DNA of 37,806 bases. Source: Tepidibacillus decaturensis. GTDB lineage: Bacteria; Bacillota; Bacilli; Tepidibacillales; Tepidibacillaceae. Under the pieces are notes generated by a model. It ran no database searches and had not been told where the DNA came from. It worked only from the letters and a program-made list of their open reading frames with translations. The stretch covers positions 1,969,280 through 2,007,085 of the forward strand of contig NZ_LSKU01000001.1 of the NCBI RefSeq assembly GCF_001561915.1, given 5' to 3'. A program made the translations under genes and the position numbers. Positions 16,922-24,559 of this stretch are shown here, one piece after another; position 1 is the first letter of the stretch, and every line of letters begins with the position of its first letter.

Positions 16922-17060
16922 GTGAATGACCTCCTTTGAAGTTTGTATAACTTTTATATGTTTTATATATTACAGCACTTGTGTGATAAAGAAAAGAGCA
17001 AATTTTTAAAAAAAATATATTTTTCATATAGAAACGCTTACATTTATACTTTCAATATAA

Positions 17061-17112
17061 CCCACCAAAGTGACAACTTCTTTCGAAGTAAAATCCGATT
17101 ACTTTTGTGGGG
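17061..17112. repeat. Palindromic repeat B1 downstream of the histidine kinase gene
   Basis: The outer arms CCCACCAAAGTGA and TTACTTTTGTGGGG pair imperfectly, with an inner ACTTCTTTCGAAGT hairpin. It shares the ACAAAAGTAATCGG core with B4 (28445) and the ACTTCTTT-GAAG centre with B2 (20665). It is followed on the plus strand by GCATTAAAATAA, which resembles the module beside A1 and B2. Read on the minus strand it sits 33 bp past the kinase stop and could act as its terminator, although the T tract is poor. Confidence 0.65.
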
Positions 17113-17144
17113 TCGCATTAAAATAAAGAAAAATCCAACCATGT

Positions 17145-18911
17145 TTACTCATGATTGGACCTAGATATTGACGGAAAATAGATTCGAAATGTGGTTCCTA
17201 CATCGACAGTACTTTCTACTTCTAATCTACCATGTAATCTTTCTATGATTTGTTTTACAATAGCTAGTCCTAACCCTGTTCCACCACTTTTTCTACTTCT
17301 TGCTTTATCCACTCTAAAGAACTTTTCACCGATTCTAGCAAGCTGTTCTTTCTCCATTCCTTCGCCTGTATCACTTACTTGTAAGACGATGTCATCATAA
17401 TAAGGATAAATTTCAACAGTAACTTTTCCACCTGACTTCGTATGTCTTAATGCATTATCTAGTAAATTGACTAGAATTTGAATGATTCGATCCTCATCCC
17501 CAATCATCCACATCGGTTTACTATAATGCTTTTGTAAGGCAACTCCTTTTTGCATATAAGCTGGTAGATACCTTTCAACCACTTGGTTAACAATATGATC
17601 AAGGCGTATTTCTTCTAGATACATGGGGTAGGTGCTTTTTTCTAATTGTGCCAAGTCTAGTAGATCATTAACCAACCGTTCCATACGACAAGTTTCGTTA
17701 TGAATCGTTTCTAAATATTTTGCTTGTGTTTCTTTTGAATCAGCCACCCCATCTATGATAGCTTCCGTATAACCTCGAACATAGCTTAAAGGGGTTCTTA
17801 ATTCATGAGACACAATGGCTAGAAACTCTCTTGTATCGTTTTCCCGCTTTCTTTCCGCAGTTACATCATGAATTACCAGGATAATCCCCCATAACTCCTG
17901 ATCTTCGATTAACGGGCTTAAATATAAGAAATAGGTCTTATCATGTAGTTCAAATTCACCTGTAACAATATCCTTTTCTTGTTTAACCCTTTCGATATAA
18001 GCTTTAATCTCTGGTAAATGGATAAATTCTTCCTTTTTCAAACCTAATTTTCGTAAAAGATTCTTTGACGGATTATTTAGTAGGACAAATCCTTCATTTT
18101 TGTGGATCGTTAGAACACTATCACTGATTCCATCTAAGATTTGTGAGAGTTGTTTTTTCTCTTTTGATAATAAACTAATCGTTTTCTTTAGCGAATCAGA
18201 TAGATGGTTAAAGGTTCTCCCAAGTCTACCAATCTCATCTTCTGTATAGACTTGTATTTTAGCTTCAAAATCCCCATCCATCATTTTTTTGGCTACAGAT
18301 TCCATTTCTCGCAGTGGTTTTGTCATTGTACTGGTAATGAATTTTCCCATGATAATCCCTAGAAAGAAAAAACTGACAAGGAAAAGAAATAGTAAAAATC
18401 GTATTTCTGCAACGGCTTCAGTCACTGTTGCTAGTGGCATATAAAGAAAAACAGCACCTACCAACTGATTTATCTCAGGATCGATTAAAGGAACAGCCAC
18501 GGCAATAATATCTCTTTTAAACCGTGCATGTTCACCAATAATCGTGATCACTTCACCCTGTGATAACTTTTCTCTCTGTTCATAAGAAACAAGTGGTTCT
18601 GCATGCTCACTATCAACAGGAAGGCAAGCCCCCAAGTCTGCAGGATTATCGGTAATCACGATTTCTTCGTTGGTTAATGAGTTAATATCATTTACTTTTT
18701 CCTTAAATGACTGACTGATTTCCCCTCCTGTATACCTGCTAACAATCTTCTTTCCCTTTTCTGCTAAGTATTTTTCTGTCTGTTCAACATAGAGATGTCT
18801 GTAGAGGTAAAGAGTGGTCCAATAATTAAATAAGCTACTAATCAAGAATGCAATAATCAATGTAATCCATAGTTTTGAACTAAGGTCTAATCTTAATTTA
18901 GTATATCTCAA
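17145..18911 (-). CDS. Membrane sensor histidine kinase (HAMP-PAS-HisKA-HATPase)
   Basis: A 588-residue kinase. A membrane helix at about 12-32, an extracytoplasmic sensor of about 130 residues and a second helix at about 165-187 lead to a HAMP linker (TKPLREMESVAKKMMDGDFE). A PAS-like domain covers about 250-355, then the phosphoacceptor box SHELRTPLSYVRGY with His369, and an ATPase domain with NLLDNALRH, DTGEGM and GGTGLGLAI. Organisation resembles ResE, WalK and PhoR kinases. It starts with TTG at 18911, preceded by GGGGGTAGG and overlapping the response regulator by 14 bp. It forms an operon with that regulator and a beta-propeller lipoprotein. The signal is unknown. Confidence 0.9.
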   Translation of the reverse strand: MRYTKLRLDLSSKLWITLIIAFLISSLFNYWTTLYLYRHLYVEQTEKYLAEKGKKIVSRYTGGEISQSFKEKVNDINSLTNEEIVITDNPADLGACLPVDSEHAEPLVSYEQREKLSQGEVITIIGEHARFKRDIIAVAVPLIDPEINQLVGAVFLYMPLATVTEAVAEIRFLLFLFLVSFFFLGIIMGKFITSTMTKPLREMESVAKKMMDGDFEAKIQVYTEDEIGRLGRTFNHLSDSLKKTISLLSKEKKQLSQILDGISDSVLTIHKNEGFVLLNNPSKNLLRKLGLKKEEFIHLPEIKAYIERVKQEKDIVTGEFELHDKTYFLYLSPLIEDQELWGIILVIHDVTAERKRENDTREFLAIVSHELRTPLSYVRGYTEAIIDGVADSKETQAKYLETIHNETCRMERLVNDLLDLAQLEKSTYPMYLEEIRLDHIVNQVVERYLPAYMQKGVALQKHYSKPMWMIGDEDRIIQILVNLLDNALRHTKSGGKVTVEIYPYYDDIVLQVSDTGEGMEKEQLARIGEKFFRVDKARSRKSGGTGLGLAIVKQIIERLHGRLEVESTVDVGTTFRIYFPSISRSNHE

Positions 18912-19593
18912 ACTTATAACCTACCCCCCATATGGTAGAGATGTAATTTGAAAGATCCCCTAGTTTCATCCTTAAAGTTTTGATATGGGTATCTACGGTT
19001 CTTAAGCTTCCATAAAAATCATAACCCCAGACATGTTCTAAAATTTGTTCCCTTGTCCACACCTGATTTTGATTTTTCGTTAAAAAGAGTAACAGATCAT
19101 ATTCTTTAGGTGTAAGAACTAGTTCTTTTTCTTGAACCTTCACTCTTCTAGCTTTTTCATCAATTGAAATGGCTCCAAAAGATTTCATCAGTGGTTCACT
19201 CTCAGACTTATTGGTCACTTGTGACCTCCTTAAAAGTGCTTTGATTCTTGCCACTAATTCCCTAGGACTAAAAGGCTTCACGATGTAATCATCGGCACCA
19301 AGCTCTAATCCGTGAACACGGTCTAGCTCATCTCCTCTAGCTGTTAACATAATAATTGGGACTTCTGAACTCTTTCGAATTTCTAAACAAGTCATTAACC
19401 CATCCATTTCAGGCATCATCACATCTAACACAATACAATCAAATTCAGAAACCGAAAGTTTATCTAATGCGTCTTGACCGTTGTTTGCTTCCTCCACGAT
19501 GAAATGTGACTTTTCTAGGTATGCTCTTAATAATTCTCGCATTTGTGGTTCATCATCAACAATTAAGATCTTCTTGTCTTGAAATTGAACCAT
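18898..19593 (-). CDS. OmpR-family response regulator
   Basis: A 231-residue regulator. The receiver domain shows the acidic pocket VDDEP (D13, D14), phosphoacceptor D57 in VLDVMMPEMDG, the switch Thr in IIMLTARG and Lys in IVKPFSPRE. The C-terminal winged-helix DNA-binding domain has LTPKEYDLLLFLTKNQNQVW, then REQILEHVWGYDFYGSLRTV and DTHIKTLRMKLGD. The ATG at 19593 follows GGAGGAGAAT; an upstream in-frame start would overlap the preceding gene by 44 bp. It starts one base after the stop of the lipoprotein gene and overlaps the kinase, so the three genes are one transcriptional unit. Confidence 0.94.
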   Translation of the reverse strand: MVQFQDKKILIVDDEPQMRELLRAYLEKSHFIVEEANNGQDALDKLSVSEFDCIVLDVMMPEMDGLMTCLEIRKSSEVPIIMLTARGDELDRVHGLELGADDYIVKPFSPRELVARIKALLRRSQVTNKSESEPLMKSFGAISIDEKARRVKVQEKELVLTPKEYDLLLFLTKNQNQVWTREQILEHVWGYDFYGSLRTVDTHIKTLRMKLGDLSNYISTIWGVGYKFEIY

Positions 19594-19594
19594 T

Positions 19595-20572
19595 TTATTC
19601 TCCTCCCATATAAACAATTGATAATGGATGACCGCCAATATCTATTTCTTTTACCTTTAGTAAACTTTCCTCTCCAAAAATAGTTAAAGAACGACTATCA
19701 TAGTTTGAGACATAAATATACCCATTAGCTATCGTAAAATCAAAAGGATTATTTCCTACATAGACTGTTTTCTTATCTTTTTCCTTCCCATTGAGAGAAA
19801 AGATGGATAGCTGATTTGAGCCATGGCTAAGAACATATAATTTTTTCGTCTTCTCATCAAATTCTATTTTTATTGGCATTAATCCTGTCTGTAATAGATG
19901 ATACGTACCTTGATCTAAATTGATTTCATAAATCTTATCATTCGGGGCTTCAGCATCCCCATGGCCACCAACCCATAACCTCCTTGATTCTAAATTTAAA
20001 CCAATCCCCATGGTTCTTTTTGGGCTTTTAAAATCTCTTGTCACTACCCATTGTTTTAGGTCAATTTCTTTTACTTTCCCTTCCTCTAACAAACCTACAT
20101 ATAAAAATTGTCCATTCTCAGAGATTTGTAATGTGGCTGGTTCTTGTCCGATCTCCATTTTTCTAGTAATTTGTAGATCATATGCATCCCATTGGTAGAT
20201 AGATCCCTCTTGTGTTCCAAAATAGAGATATTGCCCATCTTTAGAAATGGTTTGAGCAATGATTCCCCCTCCAATTGGATATTTTCCAATCAATTTTCCT
20301 GTGTGTGCATCAAAAAGGAATAATTGATTCATCTCTTTTCCAGAAGCATATAAAATCTTTTGATCTGGGGATAGTAAAAGATGTTGCACAGGTGCATCAG
20401 TTGTAATCTCCGCTATTTTTTGAAAATGAATCGGATCAATGACTAAAATTTGCCCCTTGTTTACAACTGCAACAAAAATCGCAGAATCAGAATCTTGAAG
20501 AAGATATGGAGTTTTGGTACTGCAACCTGTAGCTAATATCAAGATGATCAACGTAAAGATATACTTTTTCAT
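19595..20572 (-). CDS. YVTN-type beta-propeller lipoprotein in a two-component operon
   Basis: A 325-residue lipoprotein: leader MKKYIFTLIILILATGC with lipobox Cys17, then repeated blades of about 40 residues of the YVTN/SMP-30-like kind (LLLSPDQKILYASGKEMNQL, TISKDGQYLYFGTQEGSIYQ, QISENGQFLYVGLLEEGKVK, KLYVLSHGSNQLSI). About seven blades fit. Propellers of this class bind ligands or partner proteins on the outer cell surface. It is the first gene of an operon with a response regulator and histidine kinase and ends one base before the regulator start, which suggests it may sense or modulate the kinase signal. That role is an inference. The start ATG at 20572 is chosen because the signal peptide begins there. 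Confidence 0.8.
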   Translation of the reverse strand: MKKYIFTLIILILATGCSTKTPYLLQDSDSAIFVAVVNKGQILVIDPIHFQKIAEITTDAPVQHLLLSPDQKILYASGKEMNQLFLFDAHTGKLIGKYPIGGGIIAQTISKDGQYLYFGTQEGSIYQWDAYDLQITRKMEIGQEPATLQISENGQFLYVGLLEEGKVKEIDLKQWVVTRDFKSPKRTMGIGLNLESRRLWVGGHGDAEAPNDKIYEINLDQGTYHLLQTGLMPIKIEFDEKTKKLYVLSHGSNQLSIFSLNGKEKDKKTVYVGNNPFDFTIANGYIYVSNYDSRSLTIFGEESLLKVKEIDIGGHPLSIVYMGGE

Positions 20573-20651
20573 CCTTTTCCCCCAAAAAAATATCAACCTT
20601 ATTTACATCTATTGTACATTATATTTGTGTTAAGAAATTATGAGGATTTTA

Positions 20652-20752
20652 TGAAAAAAAAGAAGCCCACAAAAGTAACGACTTCTTTTGAAGCGTATTC
20701 CGAGTACTTTTGTAGAGCTCCATGAATATTGAAATAAGTTTGTATATGACAA
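20652..20752 (-). terminator. Palindromic repeat B2 acting as argS terminator, with solo A-type remnant
   Basis: On the minus strand CTACAAAAGTACTCGG and its partner CGTTACTTTTGTGGG form a long stem around GCTTCAAAAGAAG, followed by CTTCTTTTTTTT, a clear terminator for argS. The palindrome (20665-20716) belongs to the B family. Next to it, at 20720-20755, lies CCATGAATATTGAAATAAG followed by TTTGTATATGACAAGTG. This matches both outer flanks of element A1 (CCATAAAACATTAAAATAAG... and ...TGACAAGTGG) with the whole inner element missing. Confidence 0.75.
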
Positions 20753-20761
20753 GTGAAAGAT

Positions 20762-22450
20762 TTAAATCGCCTCGGGTGCTTTTAACCCTAATATACTTAA
20801 CCCATGCTGTAATACCTTAGAGGTGGCAGTAGATAAACCTAATTTTGCGATTTGCTCTTTCTCATTTTCAGTAATCACTCGTTCTTGGTGGTAAAAACGA
20901 TTAAACTGTGCACTTACATCCAACAAATATCTTGCCACAATTGATGGTTCAGCACGATTTGCTGCTTTAATCAAGATATCTGGGTATTGGTTTAAAAGCA
21001 AAGACAAAGCCCAAGCAGCTTCCCCTGTAAGATAGCTTCCATCAATTGAATGGATCTGTTCTTCGCTTATGTTCGCCTTTCTTAACAGACTTCTAGTTCT
21101 AGCGTTCGTATATTGGACATAAGGGCCTGTTTCCCCTTCAAAATTTAGCGCATCTTCCCAAGAGAAATTCACTTCATGCATCCGATGTTGTTTTAGATCA
21201 TTAAAAATCACTGCACCAACTCCTACTGCTTTGGCCGTTTCCTCACGATTTGGAAGATCAGGGTTTTTCTCGGCTATGATCTGATCAGCCATCTCAATAC
21301 TTTTTTGTAAAACTTCCTCTAATAAGACAATGGTTCCTTTACGCGTAGACATCTTTTTATTTTCAAATAACATAAGACCAAATGGCACATGTTTCATTTC
21401 TTCTGCCCACTGATATCCCATCTTCTTTAAAACGGCAAAAACCTGTTGAAAATGTAACGCTTGCTCGTTCCCTACCACATAAAACATTTTATCAAAATCA
21501 AAAGCATCTTTACGATATAATGCAGCAGCTAAATCGCGAGTAGCATAGATCGACGAGCCATCTTTCTTTTTAATCAAGACAGGGGGCATGTTTAGATCTG
21601 AAAGGTCAACAATCATCGCCCCTTCACTTTCTTGCAATAATCCTTTTTCTGTTAGTTCTTGGATAACTCGATCCATTTTGTCATTATAAAAGCTCTCGCC
21701 CATAAAATGATCAAAATGAACACCTAAGAGATCGTAAATTTTTGAGAATTCTTGTAAGCTTTCTTCAACAAACCATTTCCATAAGCGGAGAGCTTCATCA
21801 TTACCCTCTTCAAGCTTTCTAAACCATTGTCTTGCCTCATCCTCTAATTCTGGATGTTTCTCTGCCTCTTCATGAAATTTAACGTAAATTTTCACTAATT
21901 CTTCAATTGGGTTTTTGCGAATCACTTCATCATTACCCCATTTATGATAAGCAACAATCAACTTACCAAATTGGGTTCCCCAATCTCCTAAATGATTGAT
22001 ACCAACCACTTGATAACCTAAAGCTTGATATAAATGAACAATCGCATTACCAATCATCGTCGAACGCAAATGAGGTAAACTAAATGGCTTAGCAATATTA
22101 GGAGAGGAATAATCGACCACAACCGTTTTCCCTTTTCCAATTTCACTTTCACCATATGTATTTTTCTTGTCTAAAATCGTTTCAATCAGCTGTTTTGCAT
22201 ATTTTGCACGGTCAAAATAAAAATTTAAATATGGACCAATTGCTTTACAACTAACTAATGGATCACTTAGTTGTCTTGACAAATCTTCAGCGATTTGGTT
22301 TGGGGCTTTACGAAATGCTTTTGCTAAAGAAAAGCAAGGAAATGCCACATCCCCCATCTCACGATTTGGTGGGGTTTCTAATAGATTCAGAATATCCTCT
22401 ACACTAAGGTCAAGCGATTGACTTAAAACTTTAGCCACATATTGTTTCAT
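20762..22450 (-). CDS. argS: Arginyl-tRNA synthetase
   Basis: A 562-residue class I synthetase that charges tRNA-Arg. The N-terminal additional domain (residues 1-110) is followed by the HIGH-equivalent SPNIAKPFSLPHLRSTMIGN, where HLRST replaces the usual HVGHLRS context. The catalytic core has NHLGDWGTQFGKL, and the KMSKS-equivalent is KMSTRKG near residue 368. The anticodon-binding DALR domain fills the C-terminal 130 residues (VQYTNARTRSLLRKANI ... ARYLLDVSAQFNRFYHQERV). Length is typical for the family. It follows its own promoter and a leader with a terminator-like hairpin. Confidence 0.96.
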   Translation of the reverse strand: MKQYVAKVLSQSLDLSVEDILNLLETPPNREMGDVAFPCFSLAKAFRKAPNQIAEDLSRQLSDPLVSCKAIGPYLNFYFDRAKYAKQLIETILDKKNTYGESEIGKGKTVVVDYSSPNIAKPFSLPHLRSTMIGNAIVHLYQALGYQVVGINHLGDWGTQFGKLIVAYHKWGNDEVIRKNPIEELVKIYVKFHEEAEKHPELEDEARQWFRKLEEGNDEALRLWKWFVEESLQEFSKIYDLLGVHFDHFMGESFYNDKMDRVIQELTEKGLLQESEGAMIVDLSDLNMPPVLIKKKDGSSIYATRDLAAALYRKDAFDFDKMFYVVGNEQALHFQQVFAVLKKMGYQWAEEMKHVPFGLMLFENKKMSTRKGTIVLLEEVLQKSIEMADQIIAEKNPDLPNREETAKAVGVGAVIFNDLKQHRMHEVNFSWEDALNFEGETGPYVQYTNARTRSLLRKANISEEQIHSIDGSYLTGEAAWALSLLLNQYPDILIKAANRAEPSIVARYLLDVSAQFNRFYHQERVITENEKEQIAKLGLSTATSKVLQHGLSILGLKAPEAI

Positions 22451-22557
22451 TTTTTACCAACCTTTCAATATATAAAACCCCTCATCTCATAGAGAAGAGA
22501 GGCTAAATTCACCCTATATTCCCAATTATTATATACAACTGTCCAGCTATAAATCAA
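22451..22557 (-). promoter_or_regulatory. argS promoter and leader with terminator-like hairpin
   Basis: On the minus strand, TTGATT (22557-22552), an 18-bp spacer and TATAAT (22533-22528) form a promoter. The short leader then has an 11-pair hairpin with one mismatch, CCTCTCTTCTC and GAGATGAGGGG (22502-22478), followed at once by TTTTATATATT. Only about 27 bases separate it from the argS start, too few for another promoter, so transcripts must read through it. It may double as the end of the peptide-transporter transcript. It lacks the conserved T-box sequence and stem I. Confidence 0.6.
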
Positions 22558-22576
22558 GTAATAGTCTAATTAATGC

Positions 22577-23473
22577 CTATTTTTTCATCTTAGGGTCAAG
22601 CGTATCCCTTAATCCATCTCCTAATAGGTTAAACCCTAATACAACAAGCATAATGGAGATGCCCGGAAAAATTACTGTCCAAGGAGCCAATTGAATATAA
22701 TCTTTGGAATCAGCTAACATCGTTCCCCATTCAGGTGTTGGTGGAACTGCACCTAGTCCAAGAAAACCTAAGGCAGCCGTTTCAATGATCGCTGTTGCAA
22801 TGCCTAATGTCCCCTGAACAATAATAGGAGTCATACTATTTGGTAACAAATGGTGAAAAAGTATGCGGCTATTTTTCATTCCAATTGCTTTTGCCGCTAA
22901 GATAAATTCTTCTTCTTTTAGACTTAACACTTTAGACCTTACAAGCCGACCATAAGTAGGGATATTAATAATGGCAATGGCAATCAAAGCATTGGTTAAA
23001 GATCTTCCCAAAACGGTTACAATCGCTATCGCTAATAAAATACTTGGAAAGGCCAACATGATATCGAAGATTCTAGAAATAATCATATCGATCCATTTTC
23101 CATAATACCCTGCAATAAGTCCGAGCATCGTACCAATCACAATCGAGCCAATTACCGATAAAAATCCGACTCTTAATGATATTTGCGCTCCATAGATGAT
23201 TCTAGTAAATAAATCCCTTCCTAAATCATCCGTCCCAAAGAAATGCCCTTCAGATAGAGGAGGTAAAAAACGATTTTCTAGTACTGATTCCTTAAAGGAA
23301 TAGGTAGTTAATAAAGGAGCAAAAATAGCTAAGAAAATAAAAAACAGAATGATTGTACCACCGATGAGTGCTGATTTTTGTTTAAATAATCTTCGAATAA
23401 TTTCCAACCATAAGGACGGAATCTTTTGTTCTTGAGCATAAGGCTTTAGTGGCGTTTCTACTTCTGTTTGCAT
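22577..23473 (-). CDS. Peptide ABC transporter permease, DppC/OppC type
   Basis: A 298-residue permease with six membrane helices, one of the two channel subunits of a di- or oligopeptide importer. A basic N-terminal stretch precedes helix 1 (SALIGGTIILFFIFLAIFAP). The DDLGRDLFTRIIYGAQISLR segment and the EAA loop (EEEFILAAKAIGMKNSRILF ... HHLLPNSMTPIIV), which docks on the ATPases, are characteristic. The ATG at 23473 follows AAGGAGGGG, 14 bp after the dppB-like stop. It is the last gene of the operon. Confidence 0.92.
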   Translation of the reverse strand: MQTEVETPLKPYAQEQKIPSLWLEIIRRLFKQKSALIGGTIILFFIFLAIFAPLLTTYSFKESVLENRFLPPLSEGHFFGTDDLGRDLFTRIIYGAQISLRVGFLSVIGSIVIGTMLGLIAGYYGKWIDMIISRIFDIMLAFPSILLAIAIVTVLGRSLTNALIAIAIINIPTYGRLVRSKVLSLKEEEFILAAKAIGMKNSRILFHHLLPNSMTPIIVQGTLGIATAIIETAALGFLGLGAVPPTPEWGTMLADSKDYIQLAPWTVIFPGISIMLVVLGFNLLGDGLRDTLDPKMKK

Positions 23474-23486
23474 CGATTTCCCCTCC

Positions 23487-24491
23487 TTAACGGTATCTAA
23501 TTCTTGGATCAATGGCTGAATATAGTAAATCGACGATCAGGTTAACAAGGACGAAAATAGTAGCAATGACTAAAATTCCTGATTGGATCACTGGATAATC
23601 CCGAACCGCAATCGCATCATAAAGATACTTTCCAATTCCAGGCCATGCAAAAATCGTTTCTGTTAAAACTGCACCACCTAAAAGTAAACCAGTTTGTAAA
23701 CCAACGACAGTTAAAATAGGAATAAATGCATTTTTTAAAGCATGCTTATAGATTAAGAAGAATTGATGAACCCCTTTTGCCTTTGCTGTACGAATATAGT
23801 CTGAATTCATCACCTCTAACATACTCGAACGGGTCATTCTTGCGATAATGGCCATGGGAATTGTACCTAAAGCGATACTTGGTAAGATGAGATGTTTCAG
23901 CACTTCTTTTAATCCTTCAAAATCACCCGCTATTAATGTATCGATGAGATAAAAGTTGGTAATCGGTTGAACAGGATTTAGAATCCCGTCTCGACCAATA
24001 GAGGGCAACCAATTTAACTTTTGTGCAAATACCCATTGTTCCATTAAACCAAGCCAAAAGACCGGCATTGATACACCTAAAAGGGCAATAAGCATCGCGA
24101 TATAATCAAACCATGAGTTTTGTTTCCAGGCTGCAATAATCCCTGCATTTACTCCAATCAAAATGGCAAATGCCATCGCAAAAAAGGTCAATTCTATCGT
24201 TGCAGCCAAATATGGCCTAATCTCCTCAGATATCGCTACTTTCGTTTTAATGGAGGTTCCTAAATCCCCCTTGAATATTCCTACCATGTAGTTTTTGTAT
24301 TGAACGATTAGTGGATCATTCAATCCTAATTCCTCTCTCATATTTTCTAGGACTTCAGGGGAAGCCTTCTCACCGAGAATGGTTTTGGCAGGATCACCGG
24401 GAATGAGATGGACAATAGAAAATACGAGTAAAGACATTCCAATCAAAACAGGAATCAACATTAATAAACGGCGAATTGTATAAGATACCAA
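23487..24491 (-). CDS. Peptide ABC transporter permease, DppB/OppB type
   Basis: A 334-residue permease pairing with the DppC-type subunit. It opens LVSYTIRRLLMLIPVLIGMS and VHLIPGDPAKTILGE, both typical of DppB. The EAA loop is SDYIRTAKAKGVHQFFLIYK ... HALKNAFIPILTVVG, and the C-terminus has PGIGKYLYDAIAVRDYPVIQ. No ATG is available. TTG at 24491, preceded by GGGGTGG, gives the usual family start; an alternative TTG lies five codons upstream. Confidence 0.9.
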   Translation of the reverse strand: MVSYTIRRLLMLIPVLIGMSLLVFSIVHLIPGDPAKTILGEKASPEVLENMREELGLNDPLIVQYKNYMVGIFKGDLGTSIKTKVAISEEIRPYLAATIELTFFAMAFAILIGVNAGIIAAWKQNSWFDYIAMLIALLGVSMPVFWLGLMEQWVFAQKLNWLPSIGRDGILNPVQPITNFYLIDTLIAGDFEGLKEVLKHLILPSIALGTIPMAIIARMTRSSMLEVMNSDYIRTAKAKGVHQFFLIYKHALKNAFIPILTVVGLQTGLLLGGAVLTETIFAWPGIGKYLYDAIAVRDYPVIQSGILVIATIFVLVNLIVDLLYSAIDPRIRYR

Positions 24492-24523
24492 CTTCTTCCA
24501 CCCCAATCTATGTTGAATAAGAT

Positions 24524-24549
24524 AGGGTAGTATGTAGTCACACTACCCT
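24524..24549 (-). other. Intercistronic hairpin between binding protein and permease genes
   Basis: AGGGTAGT (24524-24531) pairs with ACTACCCT (24542-24549), 11 bp past the stop of the binding-protein gene and before dppB. It lacks a T tract in the direction of transcription, so it more likely protects the upstream mRNA or lowers read-through, which would give more binding protein than permease, than act as a full terminator. Confidence 0.6.
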
Positions 24550-24559
24550 TTAACCATAA

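Noticed and set aside
16939-16949. AAGTTTGTATA near the metP start as another repeat A arm
   Set aside because: Only 11 bases match and no partner arm or interior module is nearby, so chance in AT-rich DNA is likely.
16922-17060. A second SAM riboswitch upstream of metP
   Set aside because: No S-box core sequences or terminator pairing are present; the region is AT-rich with a simple ribosome site.
22451-22576. Possible T-box leader upstream of argS (AGGGTGAAT resembles the T-box start)
   Set aside because: The leader is only about 75 bases from the promoter, there is no stem I or specifier loop, and the T-box core beyond AGGGTG does not match.
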